From Thermoplasmata archaeon (GTDB taxonomy: Archaea; Thermoplasmatota; Thermoplasmata; Methanomassiliicoccales; Methanomethylophilaceae), in contig SUSZ01000001.1 of assembly GCA_015063165.1 (NCBI GenBank), positions 62,001-126,000 on the forward strand: a stretch of DNA of 64,000 bases. Direction: 5' to 3'. A program made the position numbers and the translations under genes. This document shows positions 31,429 through 40,900 of the stretch, one piece after another. Every line of letters starts with the position of its first letter. Positions within the stretch are counted from its first letter, which is position 1. A model generated the notes under the pieces. That model saw nothing but the letters and a program-made list of their open reading frames with translations, had not been told where the DNA came from and made no database searches.

Positions 31429-32136
31429 TCAGTCGCGCTTCGCTTTGGTCATCACGCCAGACGAGTACTTCTTGAGATGCTCGATATAGCCGGGGATCAG
31501 ATCGTACGGGATTCCGCAGGCGAGCTCGTCGGCGGCCATATCGGTCTTCTTCCTGCACCCGAAGCATCCGAGGGACACGTTGGGGGCTCCGGTGACCATC
31601 GGCACGGAGGTGACGTCCTCGCAGGCGCACTGGAACGGAGAGGTGCTGAAAGCCATGCGGCCTCCGCCGTTGGACGTGGAGAGCGGGACGATCCAATAGA
31701 CCCTCTCGGGTATATCGACGATTGCGACGACATCAGGAACGAAATCGGCGTCCTTCAGAGGGCAGACGACCTCTCCCTTGGTCTTGGGCATCGAGACGCG
31801 CTTGGCGATCATCTCGGCGGTGGCGTCCTGGGTGTCGTGGATGCCGATTCCGAAGTGGAACTCCCCGGATGCGACCTTCTCGGGGGTCTCGTTCATTCCG
31901 AGAGCGGACGAACCGACCTTGCATCCCTGCATCTCGAGAGGCATCAGGAGGCACTCCCCGCGCTTGGCGGCGAAGATGGCCTGGCAGTGGCTCAGCTGCT
32001 TGTCGGGGGCGGAATATCCTGCAGGGAACTCCTCGTTCTCCCTGATCAGCCTGATGGCGACCGGCTCTCCCCTCAGTTTGAGAGAATCCTTCATCACAGA
32101 CGCGTATTCTTTGTTGCGTTCAAGAATCTCGGACAT
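31429..32136 (-). CDS. DUF169 domain protein
   Basis: MSEILERNKEYASVMKDSLKLRGEPVAIRLIRENEEFP...SHCQAIFAAKRGE. Confidence 0.75.
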   Translation of the reverse strand: MSEILERNKEYASVMKDSLKLRGEPVAIRLIRENEEFPAGYSAPDKQLSHCQAIFAAKRGECLLMPLEMQGCKVGSSALGMNETPEKVASGEFHFGIGIHDTQDATAEMIAKRVSMPKTKGEVVCPLKDADFVPDVVAIVDIPERVYWIVPLSTSNGGGRMAFSTSPFQCACEDVTSVPMVTGAPNVSLGCFGCRKKTDMAADELACGIPYDLIPGYIEHLKKYSSGVMTKAKRD

Positions 32137-32229
32137 GAGAGGGGTATCCACGAATCGTATGATTAAATAGTGACTCCCGAAGAAGCATGTTTCATACGTG
32201 TTAACAGACACGTGGCGGCTGGCAAAAAT

Positions 32230-32270
32230 CAAAGAAAAAAGAATGGAAGGGTGTTCCCCCGAAGGGGAAC
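32230..32270 (-). terminator. Terminator after MtaA/MtbA-type gene
   Basis: Minus strand GTTCCCC-TTCG-GGGGAAC followed by ACCCTTCCATTCTTTTTTCTTTGATTTTT. Confidence 0.7.
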
Positions 32271-32280
32271 TTGAAAGGAA

Positions 32281-33318
32281 TCACTCGCCCTTGACGGTCT
32301 TGGAGAAAATCTTCATGTTCTCGTCGGGGGTAGCGACTGCGATACCGCATCCGGAGGACAGAACATCGAATCCAGCGTCCATGGACTTCTTGACTCCCTC
32401 GACGACGTCAGCGGGGGTTCCCTGGAAGAGGGGCCTGACAGATCCGACGTTTCCGACGAGGACGGTCTTGGAGCCGACCATCTCGACTGCCTTGTAGGAG
32501 TCGACTTTCTCCTCGATGGAGATTCCGGTGGTCTTGGTGTTGACCATGTGGTCGAGGATCTGGGTGGTGTCTCCGCAGATGTGGAGAACGGTGTATCCAT
32601 CCTGCCTGGGGGCAAGGGAGTCGCGGACGTACTGTCCAGAGGCCTGGTCGAACATGTCGGGTGCGAGCATATCGACAGACGCGGAAGGCTCCGAGCACTG
32701 AACGACATCTGCTCCAGCATCGAGGAGAGCATTGGTGTACGCTTTGACGATGGGGTTGACGGCTGCGACCCACTTTGCGACCTGGTCGGGGTCCATCATC
32801 ATTCCGAAGACAATGCTCTCAGCGGAGACGAGGTTTCCGGTAAGGGTGAAAGGTCCGGTGTTTCCGGCAACGATGGCGTAGTTCTCGCCGTGGGACTTCT
32901 TGAGGAGGCCCATTGCTTTGATTGCCTCTGCAGGCCTTCCGCCCTGGAGGAACTCCTCGGGGGACATGAGGACAGCTGCGGGGTCGTCGTACTCGCCAGT
33001 CATGGGGTCGAATTTGAAGGGGTGCTTCTTGACCATGGGGTTGGCGTCTCTCTTGTCGACAGCGACAGTGGCTCCGAGCCTCTCGGTCTCTGCGGTAAGG
33101 CAGAAAGGTGCCCTAACGCACTCGAATCCGTCGTAGTCAGCCTGAGCTGCACCGAGCTTAGCCATGAGCTCAGCGTTCTTGTGGGCCTCAGGCCAAGCGG
33201 CGCCGCAGGCATCCATCTGAGCGAGGGTCGCGGACTGGGTGAAGATCGCCGCGGGGGGCCTGTCCAGAGATTCCTTTTTCATTGCTGCAAGTACTCTTTC
33301 TCTAGGAGTCATCGACAT
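32281..33318 (-). CDS. Methylcobamide:CoM methyltransferase (MtaA/MtbA, UroD family)
   Basis: MTPRERVLAAMKKESLDRPP; HICGDTTQILDHMVNT; GNVGSVRPLFQGTPADV. Confidence 0.9.
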   Translation of the reverse strand: MSMTPRERVLAAMKKESLDRPPAAIFTQSATLAQMDACGAAWPEAHKNAELMAKLGAAQADYDGFECVRAPFCLTAETERLGATVAVDKRDANPMVKKHPFKFDPMTGEYDDPAAVLMSPEEFLQGGRPAEAIKAMGLLKKSHGENYAIVAGNTGPFTLTGNLVSAESIVFGMMMDPDQVAKWVAAVNPIVKAYTNALLDAGADVVQCSEPSASVDMLAPDMFDQASGQYVRDSLAPRQDGYTVLHICGDTTQILDHMVNTKTTGISIEEKVDSYKAVEMVGSKTVLVGNVGSVRPLFQGTPADVVEGVKKSMDAGFDVLSSGCGIAVATPDENMKIFSKTVKGE

Positions 33319-33488
33319 GTAACTTTCTCCTAATTCTTGGAATGGCTTACTGTTATTTAAGAGATAGACCCTCTGTATGACATGAAAATGCACAATCTTC
33401 AACAAAGTTACCGATGTGCAGACTTATGTGGCCAATAACGTTCCACCGTGGGTAGATAGCGAACACGCCATTGGATAATGCATCCTAT

Positions 33489-34211
33489 TCACATGCTGAT
33501 GTCCGAGAGGGTGCTGAGGGTCCCGAGCCTGATCACGCCCATGTCCGTCACGCCGTAGATATCGGCGTTGGCGAAATCGGAGCTCTTGAGGGCGGGCGCC
33601 ATGACGCATTTCTCGTCGAGGACCAGATCGTTCCCCGAAGCGAACGGGCTGAACGGGGGAAGGACGATCACCCCCTCCGCCTTGGCATGGACGAAGCATT
33701 GGATCTTCAGGCTTCCGCCGACCGCGCCGGGTATCCTCACCGACGGGTGCTCGTGCCCTATGATGACCGGCCTCACGCCGGAATCCACATGGCCGTGCTC
33801 CAGCCTGAAGCCCATTATATCGATGCAGTCCACCGCCATTATCCCCATGTCTGCGATGATGTTCTGGAGATAGTTGTCATGGTTCCCCTTGATCGGAACG
33901 ACCTCGGCCGCCTCGCTCAGGAGATTGAAGATCTTCTTCACCTCGTTCTTCTCCTCCCAGCCGGAACGCTTGAAGTCATGCTTTATGTCGCCGAGAAGAA
34001 CGACGCGCTGGGGCTCGTACCTGCAGAGGATGTCGTTCAATGATTCGCGTATGGAATCGGTGTTGATCCTCGGGAGGTAGACGCCCTCGTTCTCCAGGGC
34101 GCGCTCGTATCCCAGATGGAGGTCTCCCATGACCACCGTCGGACCTTCGTCCATCACCAGACATCTGTCCGATGTGACGCGAACACCTGGCAGGATCTCG
34201 ATGGACCTCAT
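33489..34211 (-). CDS. Metallophosphoesterase family protein
   Basis: VVMGDLHLGYERAL; VVLLGDIKHDF; KGNHDNYL; VIIGHEHPS. Confidence 0.85.
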   Translation of the reverse strand: MRSIEILPGVRVTSDRCLVMDEGPTVVMGDLHLGYERALENEGVYLPRINTDSIRESLNDILCRYEPQRVVLLGDIKHDFKRSGWEEKNEVKKIFNLLSEAAEVVPIKGNHDNYLQNIIADMGIMAVDCIDIMGFRLEHGHVDSGVRPVIIGHEHPSVRIPGAVGGSLKIQCFVHAKAEGVIVLPPFSPFASGNDLVLDEKCVMAPALKSSDFANADIYGVTDMGVIRLGTLSTLSDISM

Positions 34212-34286
34212 GAATCTGGCAACGCGAATCACGTTAAATTTGTTTATGATGTAACGATTCAAGTCGCCCTCCGCATCGGAAAGGAC

Positions 34287-35006
34287 TCACCAGCCATCTG
34301 GTACCTTACTGTCTATTATACTCAAATATAGGGGAATCTCGGAGATCGGCTCGGAATAGTCTACCTCTGCCGGAACCGACGACAGCGTCTCTCTGGCCCT
34401 GTCTGCGGACTTCCCGTCGAACGCTACGAAGAGAGGCACCACGCGGATATGAGAGAACCCCGCGTCCAATATCGCTCTGGCCGCATCCTCTACGGAACGC
34501 CCATGGTGACAGTAGCCGCATTCCACGGTCCAGCCCTTTTCCCTCAGAGCATCCGCGTAATACTCGGAGGTCTTGGCGCAGGTGGAATGGGTGGAGCCGC
34601 GGGCCAGAAGGAGGATCGCGGTGCCTTCCTCGGGGCGCCCCTCCCTCTCTGCCAGCGCGGAAGCCATGCCGGGATCCTGTCCCAGAGCCGTCGCGAAACG
34701 GGTGGCGACGTCCTTCCCGTCTATCATCGTCCAGGAGCCGCAATTATCTGGAAGATGCAGGGCCTTGGGCATGAGCCAGACCGTCTTCTTCCCTTCAGAT
34801 ATGGCCAACGGGACGATGGCATAGGTGTCGACTCCGGCCGCGTTCATCTGCAGCATGACTTCTTCGGACCCGGGCGTTCCTGAATGGAAGGCGATGCATA
34901 CCCTCTTCCTGCCCTTGGATTCCAGATAGCTCGCACACTTCATCAAAAGCTTGTTCTCACCGGGAGAATCGGAGTGCTGGCCGAGAATCATGATCCCTGT
35001 CTTCAT
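34287..35006 (-). CDS. CbiX/CfbA-type sirohydrochlorin cobalto/nickel-chelatase-like, two-half protein
   Basis: GIMILGQHSDSPGE and ILLLARGSTHSTCAKTSEYYADAL; VVPLFVA repeats. Confidence 0.65.
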   Translation of the reverse strand: MKTGIMILGQHSDSPGENKLLMKCASYLESKGRKRVCIAFHSGTPGSEEVMLQMNAAGVDTYAIVPLAISEGKKTVWLMPKALHLPDNCGSWTMIDGKDVATRFATALGQDPGMASALAEREGRPEEGTAILLLARGSTHSTCAKTSEYYADALREKGWTVECGYCHHGRSVEDAARAILDAGFSHIRVVPLFVAFDGKSADRARETLSSVPAEVDYSEPISEIPLYLSIIDSKVPDGW

Positions 35007-35079
35007 GCATGCCCTTATGCATTAAATTGTTAAAATTATATCATTAGTATTATTTATATTAAAATCGTAATACACATGC

Positions 35080-35817
35080 ATGCCATCCGACAGCGATTAC
35101 ATGGACCCTGAGACCCTCAGGAGCCTCAGCAGACAGATTTATGGACACGAGATGTGGATCGACGGCGTCGGCCGCGACGGAGACGAGATCTTCGCGTACG
35201 GGCTGTACGGCCACAAGATGGTCCCCGACAAGCCCATGCCGACCGACTATGCCAACGTTCTGCTGTACGACGACAACGGACGCGTCGAGAATCCCGACAG
35301 GGAGATCGTCAAGCACCCCCACGGATGGAGATTCTCGTTCAAGGACAAGGGTGCCTCCGTCTACACGCTCTACATCGACTCGAACTCCACCTGGGTGACC
35401 GACGAGGAGGGTTGGCACAGAGGCGTTAAGCGCAACTTCTCCGATGTGAAGTACTCCGGTGCGTTCAACATGGTCGCCAAGAAGATCATCTCCCGCGACG
35501 GGAAGAACCCCGGATCCGTCGTCCACTGCCCTCTCGAGGTCATGCCGGAAGAGGCTACGCTCGAGGTCGGAAAAACAGCCAAGATCAAGGTCCTTTACGA
35601 CGGAGCGCCCCTGCCCAACGCCAAGGTCATCTGCTTCTGCAAGGCCGCCGAGGAGATCGAACCAATGAAGACCGATGCGAGCGGCATCTTGGAGTACCCT
35701 GTGAAAGAGAAAGGGGAGTACATGTTCATCGCGAAGCACATCGACGACAGCAAGAAGGTTGACGACGAGTTCGACGAGACCTCTTTCACCACCACCCTGA
35801 CCATGGAGACCCGCTGA
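35080..35817 (+). CDS. DUF4198 domain protein (putative nickel/cobalt uptake-associated)
   Basis: LEVGKTAKIKVLYDGAPLPNAKVICFC...TDASGILEYPVKEKGEYMFIAKH; adjacent to cooC/cooT-like genes. Confidence 0.65.
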   Translation: MPSDSDYMDPETLRSLSRQIYGHEMWIDGVGRDGDEIFAYGLYGHKMVPDKPMPTDYANVLLYDDNGRVENPDREIVKHPHGWRFSFKDKGASVYTLYIDSNSTWVTDEEGWHRGVKRNFSDVKYSGAFNMVAKKIISRDGKNPGSVVHCPLEVMPEEATLEVGKTAKIKVLYDGAPLPNAKVICFCKAAEEIEPMKTDASGILEYPVKEKGEYMFIAKHIDDSKKVDDEFDETSFTTTLTMETR

Positions 35818-36582
35818 ATGCTGAAGATCATCTCCACGGGGAAAGGAGGCGTCGGGAAGACCACCACGATCTCCACCCTGGCCACCATGATGTCCAGGGA
35901 AGGTAAGAAGGTCCTGGTCTTCGACACCGACCCAAGCATGAACCTCGCCATGACCCTAGGACTCCCTTACCTGGAGGTCCCGACGATCACCGAGAACAAG
36001 AGCGTCATAAACGAGGAGCTGGACGAGAACGAGGACACCACCCAGGTCTGCCGCGAGATACTGGAGAAGTATTCCAGGCTGAACCGCGACGGCATCCGCG
36101 TCATAGTCATGGGAGCCATCCCGGACGAGGGGAACGGATGCCTCTGCTCCGCCATCTCCATCGTGAAGATAGTGCTGAACTACGTGAGCTCCGACGCGTG
36201 CCCCGAAAGGTACGACGTGGCTTTCGTGGATTCCCAGGCAGGGCCCGAGATCCTCGGAAGAGGCCTGGCCAAGGACTTCGACTGCAACCTCGTCCTGACC
36301 GAGCCCACCCCGAAGTCCGCGGAGGTGTCCAGACAGGTGGCCACCCTGGCGAAGAGCCTCGGCATTGCCAAGAGCCTGCTGATCATAAACAAATCAGACG
36401 AAGAGGACGACATAGCCCGGGTTTCCGAGATGGTCGGGATACCCGAGGAATACGCCCTCCGCGTCAGGTACGACCGCAGCGTCATAGAGGCGGACCGGAA
36501 AGACATCTGCCTTCTGGACGGCTTCCCTACCTGCGACGCGATAAACGACATACGTTCGATCAAGAGAATGATAGAGGGATGA
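35818..36582 (+). CDS. CooC-like P-loop ATPase (MinD/NifH superfamily)
   Basis: ISTGKGGVGKTTTISTLA; VFDTDPSMNLAMTLG; GNGCLCS; VDSQAGPEILGRGLAKD. Confidence 0.75.
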   Translation: MLKIISTGKGGVGKTTTISTLATMMSREGKKVLVFDTDPSMNLAMTLGLPYLEVPTITENKSVINEELDENEDTTQVCREILEKYSRLNRDGIRVIVMGAIPDEGNGCLCSAISIVKIVLNYVSSDACPERYDVAFVDSQAGPEILGRGLAKDFDCNLVLTEPTPKSAEVSRQVATLAKSLGIAKSLLIINKSDEEDDIARVSEMVGIPEEYALRVRYDRSVIEADRKDICLLDGFPTCDAINDIRSIKRMIEG

Positions 36583-36585
36583 AGA

Positions 36586-36780
36586 ATGTGCGAATTCACA
36601 GTGTATCTGAACGGACGCGAGGACTCCGACGTCGTCGCCACCAACGTGATAAAATCGAAGATCAGGGAGGGCGGCGTCTCCCTCATGGACAGCTCCGGAA
36701 AGACCTACAGGATAGAGGACGCCGACATCATGACGGTCGATTCTATAATGGCGGAGATGCATCTCAGAAGCAGAGCGTGA
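36586..36780 (+). CDS. CooT-family nickel-binding protein
   Basis: 64 aa starting MCEFTVYLNG with N-terminal MC motif; directly follows CooC-like ATPase. Confidence 0.75.
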   Translation: MCEFTVYLNGREDSDVVATNVIKSKIREGGVSLMDSSGKTYRIEDADIMTVDSIMAEMHLRSRA

Positions 36781-36784
36781 TACC

Positions 36785-37303
36785 GTGTCAGCTGAGGATT
36801 TCATCGATTCCATACCGGGGCTCACCCCCGAAGATAAGACCTACCGCGACTTCTCCAGGCTTCTCAGCGACCCGAAAGGGTTCGACGCCGCCATGGAGGA
36901 GCTCATAGGGATGTTCGACAGGGAGATCTTCGACGCCTTCGTCTGCAGCGAATCCTACGGCGGGATGTTCGCCACCGCGCTCGCGAGGAAGCTCGGCAAG
37001 ACCGTGGTCCCCGTGAGGTACGAGGGGGGATTCCCTGGAACATCGGTTTCCGAGCCCTGCGTCAACTCCAAAGGCTCCACGAAGCTGGAGATGCGTCCCA
37101 GATGCATCCTCCCCGGAACGAAGGTCGTCATCCTGGCCGATGTCCTCGCGACCGGCAGGACTACCGCGGCGATGATCCGTCTGGTCGAGAGCCAGGGCGG
37201 AGAGGTCGTCCGCATCGGATACATCGCCGAGCTCACCGAGCACGGGGCCAGGAAGAACAAGGTCCTCAAAGGCTACCCGTTCGAGTGCCTCGCGACCTTC
37301 TGA
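36785..37303 (+). CDS. Adenine phosphoribosyltransferase-like PRTase
   Basis: VVILADVLATGRTTAAMIRLVESQGGEVVRIGYIAEL PRPP motif; GTG start. Confidence 0.75.
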   Translation: MSAEDFIDSIPGLTPEDKTYRDFSRLLSDPKGFDAAMEELIGMFDREIFDAFVCSESYGGMFATALARKLGKTVVPVRYEGGFPGTSVSEPCVNSKGSTKLEMRPRCILPGTKVVILADVLATGRTTAAMIRLVESQGGEVVRIGYIAELTEHGARKNKVLKGYPFECLATF

Positions 37304-37312
37304 AAAACATTC

Positions 37313-37345
37313 CGGGCCGTCTTCAGCGGGCGGCCCGCTTTCATT
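37313..37345 (+). terminator. Hairpin terminator candidate after PRTase gene
   Basis: CGGGCCG...CGGCCCG stem then CTTTCATTC. Confidence 0.45.
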
Positions 37346-37827
37346 CATGCATCTTTGAGATTGGCGGTGAACGACCAGGTGCCATCCGATGCGGTCATGA
37401 CATACTGATGGACGACCATATTCTCGTCTATCGCGAACTCGCAATGCCCGTCCCTCGGATCGAAGGACCACCAGGTGCACTGGGTGTCGTCCAGCGTCGC
37501 CGATTCCCCTTTCGTGTAGATCTGGGCGATAGGGATCTTGTCGCTGTCGCATATGACATCGAAGGTCACGGTGCCGTTGCTCAGGGTCGTGGTGAACCTG
37601 TACAGGTAATCCCTGCTGGACTCGTTGAAATACTTGGAATTCCCGGTTCCGCTGGCCGCGACGCCGAGATACGTCCCGGAATCCACCTCGTAGTCGTGAG
37701 GCTGCGCGTACTCCTTGTCCCCGGTGTCGATAATGACGCTCATTATCCCCAGACCGGCGGCGCCTATCATCAGGAACAGAACGAGTATGACGTAGAGAAT
37801 CGTGTTCTGAGTGCTCTCGGCGGACAA
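37345..37827 (-). CDS. Single-TM hypothetical secreted/anchored protein
   Basis: N-terminal hydrophobic NTILYVILVLFLMIGAAGLGIMSVI followed by polar domain. Confidence 0.65.
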   Translation of the reverse strand: MSAESTQNTILYVILVLFLMIGAAGLGIMSVIIDTGDKEYAQPHDYEVDSGTYLGVAASGTGNSKYFNESSRDYLYRFTTTLSNGTVTFDVICDSDKIPIAQIYTKGESATLDDTQCTWWSFDPRDGHCEFAIDENMVVHQYVMTASDGTWSFTANLKDA

Positions 37828-37883
37828 AGTATCACCGAAACCAGATAGAACCTGGACATATAAACCATTTGAAAAGATGTTTC

Positions 37884-37911
37884 CCGGGGGAGGGTCTGCC
37901 CCTCCGCCCGG
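37884..37911 (-). terminator. Hairpin downstream of giant repeat protein
   Basis: Minus strand CCGGG-c-GGAGGG-GCAGA-CCCTCC-CCCGG then GAAACATCTTTTC. Confidence 0.5.
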
Positions 37912-37917
37912 TATCGC

Positions 37918-40900
37918 TCATTCCTTGGGCTCAGAGTCCTCAGGATCCGAGCCCCTGGACTTCTTAAGGTAGTAGCGCACAAGATAGCCCAGCATCACGG
38001 CGGCGGCCGCGAAGAACAATATTGCCAGCAGCAAGGAGTTCTTCTCCACCCATCCCTCTTCCGGCTCCACGCCGCTCACGTCCTTGGTGACGTCCAGCCT
38101 GTCGAGGCTCTTCTCGGTCACCTTTCCGTCCTGATCGGTGATGGACAGGTCGACCTTCTCGAGCGTAACGTTCAGGACATCTCCCCTCTTCAGGTCCACC
38201 AGCAGCTTCTTGATGCCGATCTCGGTGTTTCCGTAGGAGCTGAGCACTGTTGTTCCGTCGTTTCCGTACACGCTCATGTCTCCGGAGGACAGCAGGACCC
38301 TGGTCTCGTACGTGAAGTCGCTGTCCAAAATCGCAGGGAGGATGGCCAGGAGGCCTTCCTTCTCATGGTCGTATCCGTCGACGTTCAGCTTTCCATGGGT
38401 CAGAGAGGTGACGGAGTCGCTGCTCTCTATCCTGAACTCGACATCGTAGTAACTGAAGTCCAGATTCCAGGGCAGGTACAGGTTGGCGGAGAGCGCGACG
38501 TCCTCGCCGAAGTCCGCCTCGAATCCTCCAGATGCCTCGTCGGTCTTGAGGGTGAGATAGATGATTCCTCCATCGTCGTTGACCACGGACTTGTCGTATA
38601 GGACGATGGAATGGCCGATGGCGGAGAGCTTCCCATCGAGATACGTCATGTTCTTGTAGTCAGAATGCTCCATAGACAGGACAACCGTCACGTACTTCGG
38701 AGAGGTATCGGACATCTTCTCGTTGGAGATGGACAGATAGTCCTCCCCGTTCTTGTACTCGACCAGCAGGCTCTCGTTGGACAGATGGATCTCCGCGCGG
38801 GTCTCCTCGGAGAAATCCTCTCCGTAGAAGAATGCGTCGATGCATTCGGTTATGGAGCCTTCGGTGATTACCACTACTTCGGAAGCGTCAGAATGGACGT
38901 CGACGGTTCCCTTCTCCAGCTCGATCGTGGTGGTGAGCTCTTCGAATCCGAAGGACATGGTGTTCAGCCCGAGGATGCTCTTGCTCAGAGAGGCCTTCAC
39001 ATTGGATAGTGTGGCGTCGTACGCATCGTCGGAATCGATGTCAGCAGAGATGCTGGCTACGCTCATTCCGAGGCTGTTGCTGCTGTCTATCAGCTGCTGG
39101 ATGGTGATCGTCTCGGTCTCGGCGATGATATCGTAGACGGTCTTGATGTCGAATCCACTCATATCAAAGACGAGATCTTCCAGCACGAACTTCAGAGAAG
39201 TGCCGACATCGGACGAGAAGGGCAGGCTCAAGACCTTCCTGGAAGTCTCCTCGTCCATGTCCACCTCGATGGTGGCGGTGTATCCCGAAGTGTCGAGCTT
39301 CCCGCTGAGAGTGCTCCTATCGTTGTATAGGATATAGCTCAGGTCCAGATCGAGCGTGAACGGGTTGCTCAAAGTCTCCTCTCTGGGGACCAGGGACAGA
39401 CGGTAGGAGGCACCGTCCTTATCCAGGCAGAGTCCCAGCCCCTTGCTGCTAAGCGATATGTCCATGTTGGTGTCTTCTGTGAACTCCATTCCTCCGAGTA
39501 TCAGCTCGGTCAGATCCGAGAACGGAATATCGGATGAAATCGTTGTCTTGGTCTCGTTGGCATGAAGGTCGACGATCATCCCGTAGATGGGGACGGCGAC
39601 CTTGGCCTCCTCCATCTCGAAGGCGACAGCGGCATGGCCGCTGGAATTCCTGGAGAGCCCGGCGCTTGAGTTGACCACGAATGCGTCTATCTCTCCGTCT
39701 CCGTCCCATTCGACCTCTGCGTAATCGGTCGAGAGGAGGAGCGAGCCGCAATTATCGAGGAGCTGCTGAAGTTCCAGGCTCTTGTTCTTCTCGTAGAGAT
39801 CCAAGAGCTCAGCGATGTTGAGATCACCGATGCTGAGGCCTGGATCTACGGACATGGCATGGAGGTCGTCTCCCTTGACAGGGACCTTTCCGTAGTGCAG
39901 GCCATGGCTGTCGAACACAAGGGTGTACCCTACAGTGCTGGCATCAAAGCTTAGCAGAGTCCCCGAGGTATCCTCGGTATGGACGAGGTTCGCATACAGA
40001 GAAATCTCAGGAGAACCGGTATCGTCCGTCTCCGTGAGCGAGAACGAGATGGCCTCGCCGGAATAGGTCATCGATGCATCGCACATGGACGCATCCAGGC
40101 CTATCTCGGCATCGGAGTCGAACTTCAGATTGCTGATGATGTCGATCAGCTCCGAGAAGGTCGTGGTGGAAGAGAGGTCCGCGGACAGTCCGACGGCTTC
40201 GAGCTCGATCTCGCCGTCCTGCACAGGAGCGGAGACGCTGATGGACTGGGACTCCACATGGACGGTGCTCTTCTTGTCTGCGCCTGCTTCGAGTGCAGGG
40301 CTTGTCATGTGCATCGCGAGCTTCTCGCCTTCGTCCATCTTCACTGACATATGCGATGCGGAAACGCCGATGGACTCGCAGCGGTCCAGCAAGCCCGCGG
40401 AAACGGTTCCGTCCTCTTCATAGGCTGAAAGGATCGCGGCTATATCCGCTGCGACGACCGACAGATGCGGATCCTCGACCACCAGATCCAAGCCGGTTCC
40501 GTTGCCGATATCGTCGACTTTCACGGTCATACCGTATCCGACCACATCGAGAGTCAGGTCTACCAGGGTCTCGGCCTCTCCCTCGGAATGGATTAGGGAA
40601 GCGGTGACGACGACTGTCGGTGCGACGGGACCGGAGTCGGAATAAGTAACGACTATATCGGAAGGGCCTCCGGAATAAGTGACCTTGAGGCCGGTGAACT
40701 TCGCTCCCAGGATCATATCGACATCCGATTCGAACTCGAGATTGTTATCGATGGCGTCCATGATCTCGTTGAAAGATGTGTCGGACACCAGATTGATGGA
40801 TGATGTTCCCGACCTGGCATCCAAGGTGCCGTTGTCGGAAGGCACATGGACCGACATGACATCGTAGTCGACGGCGAGGACATACCTACTGAACGAGCTG

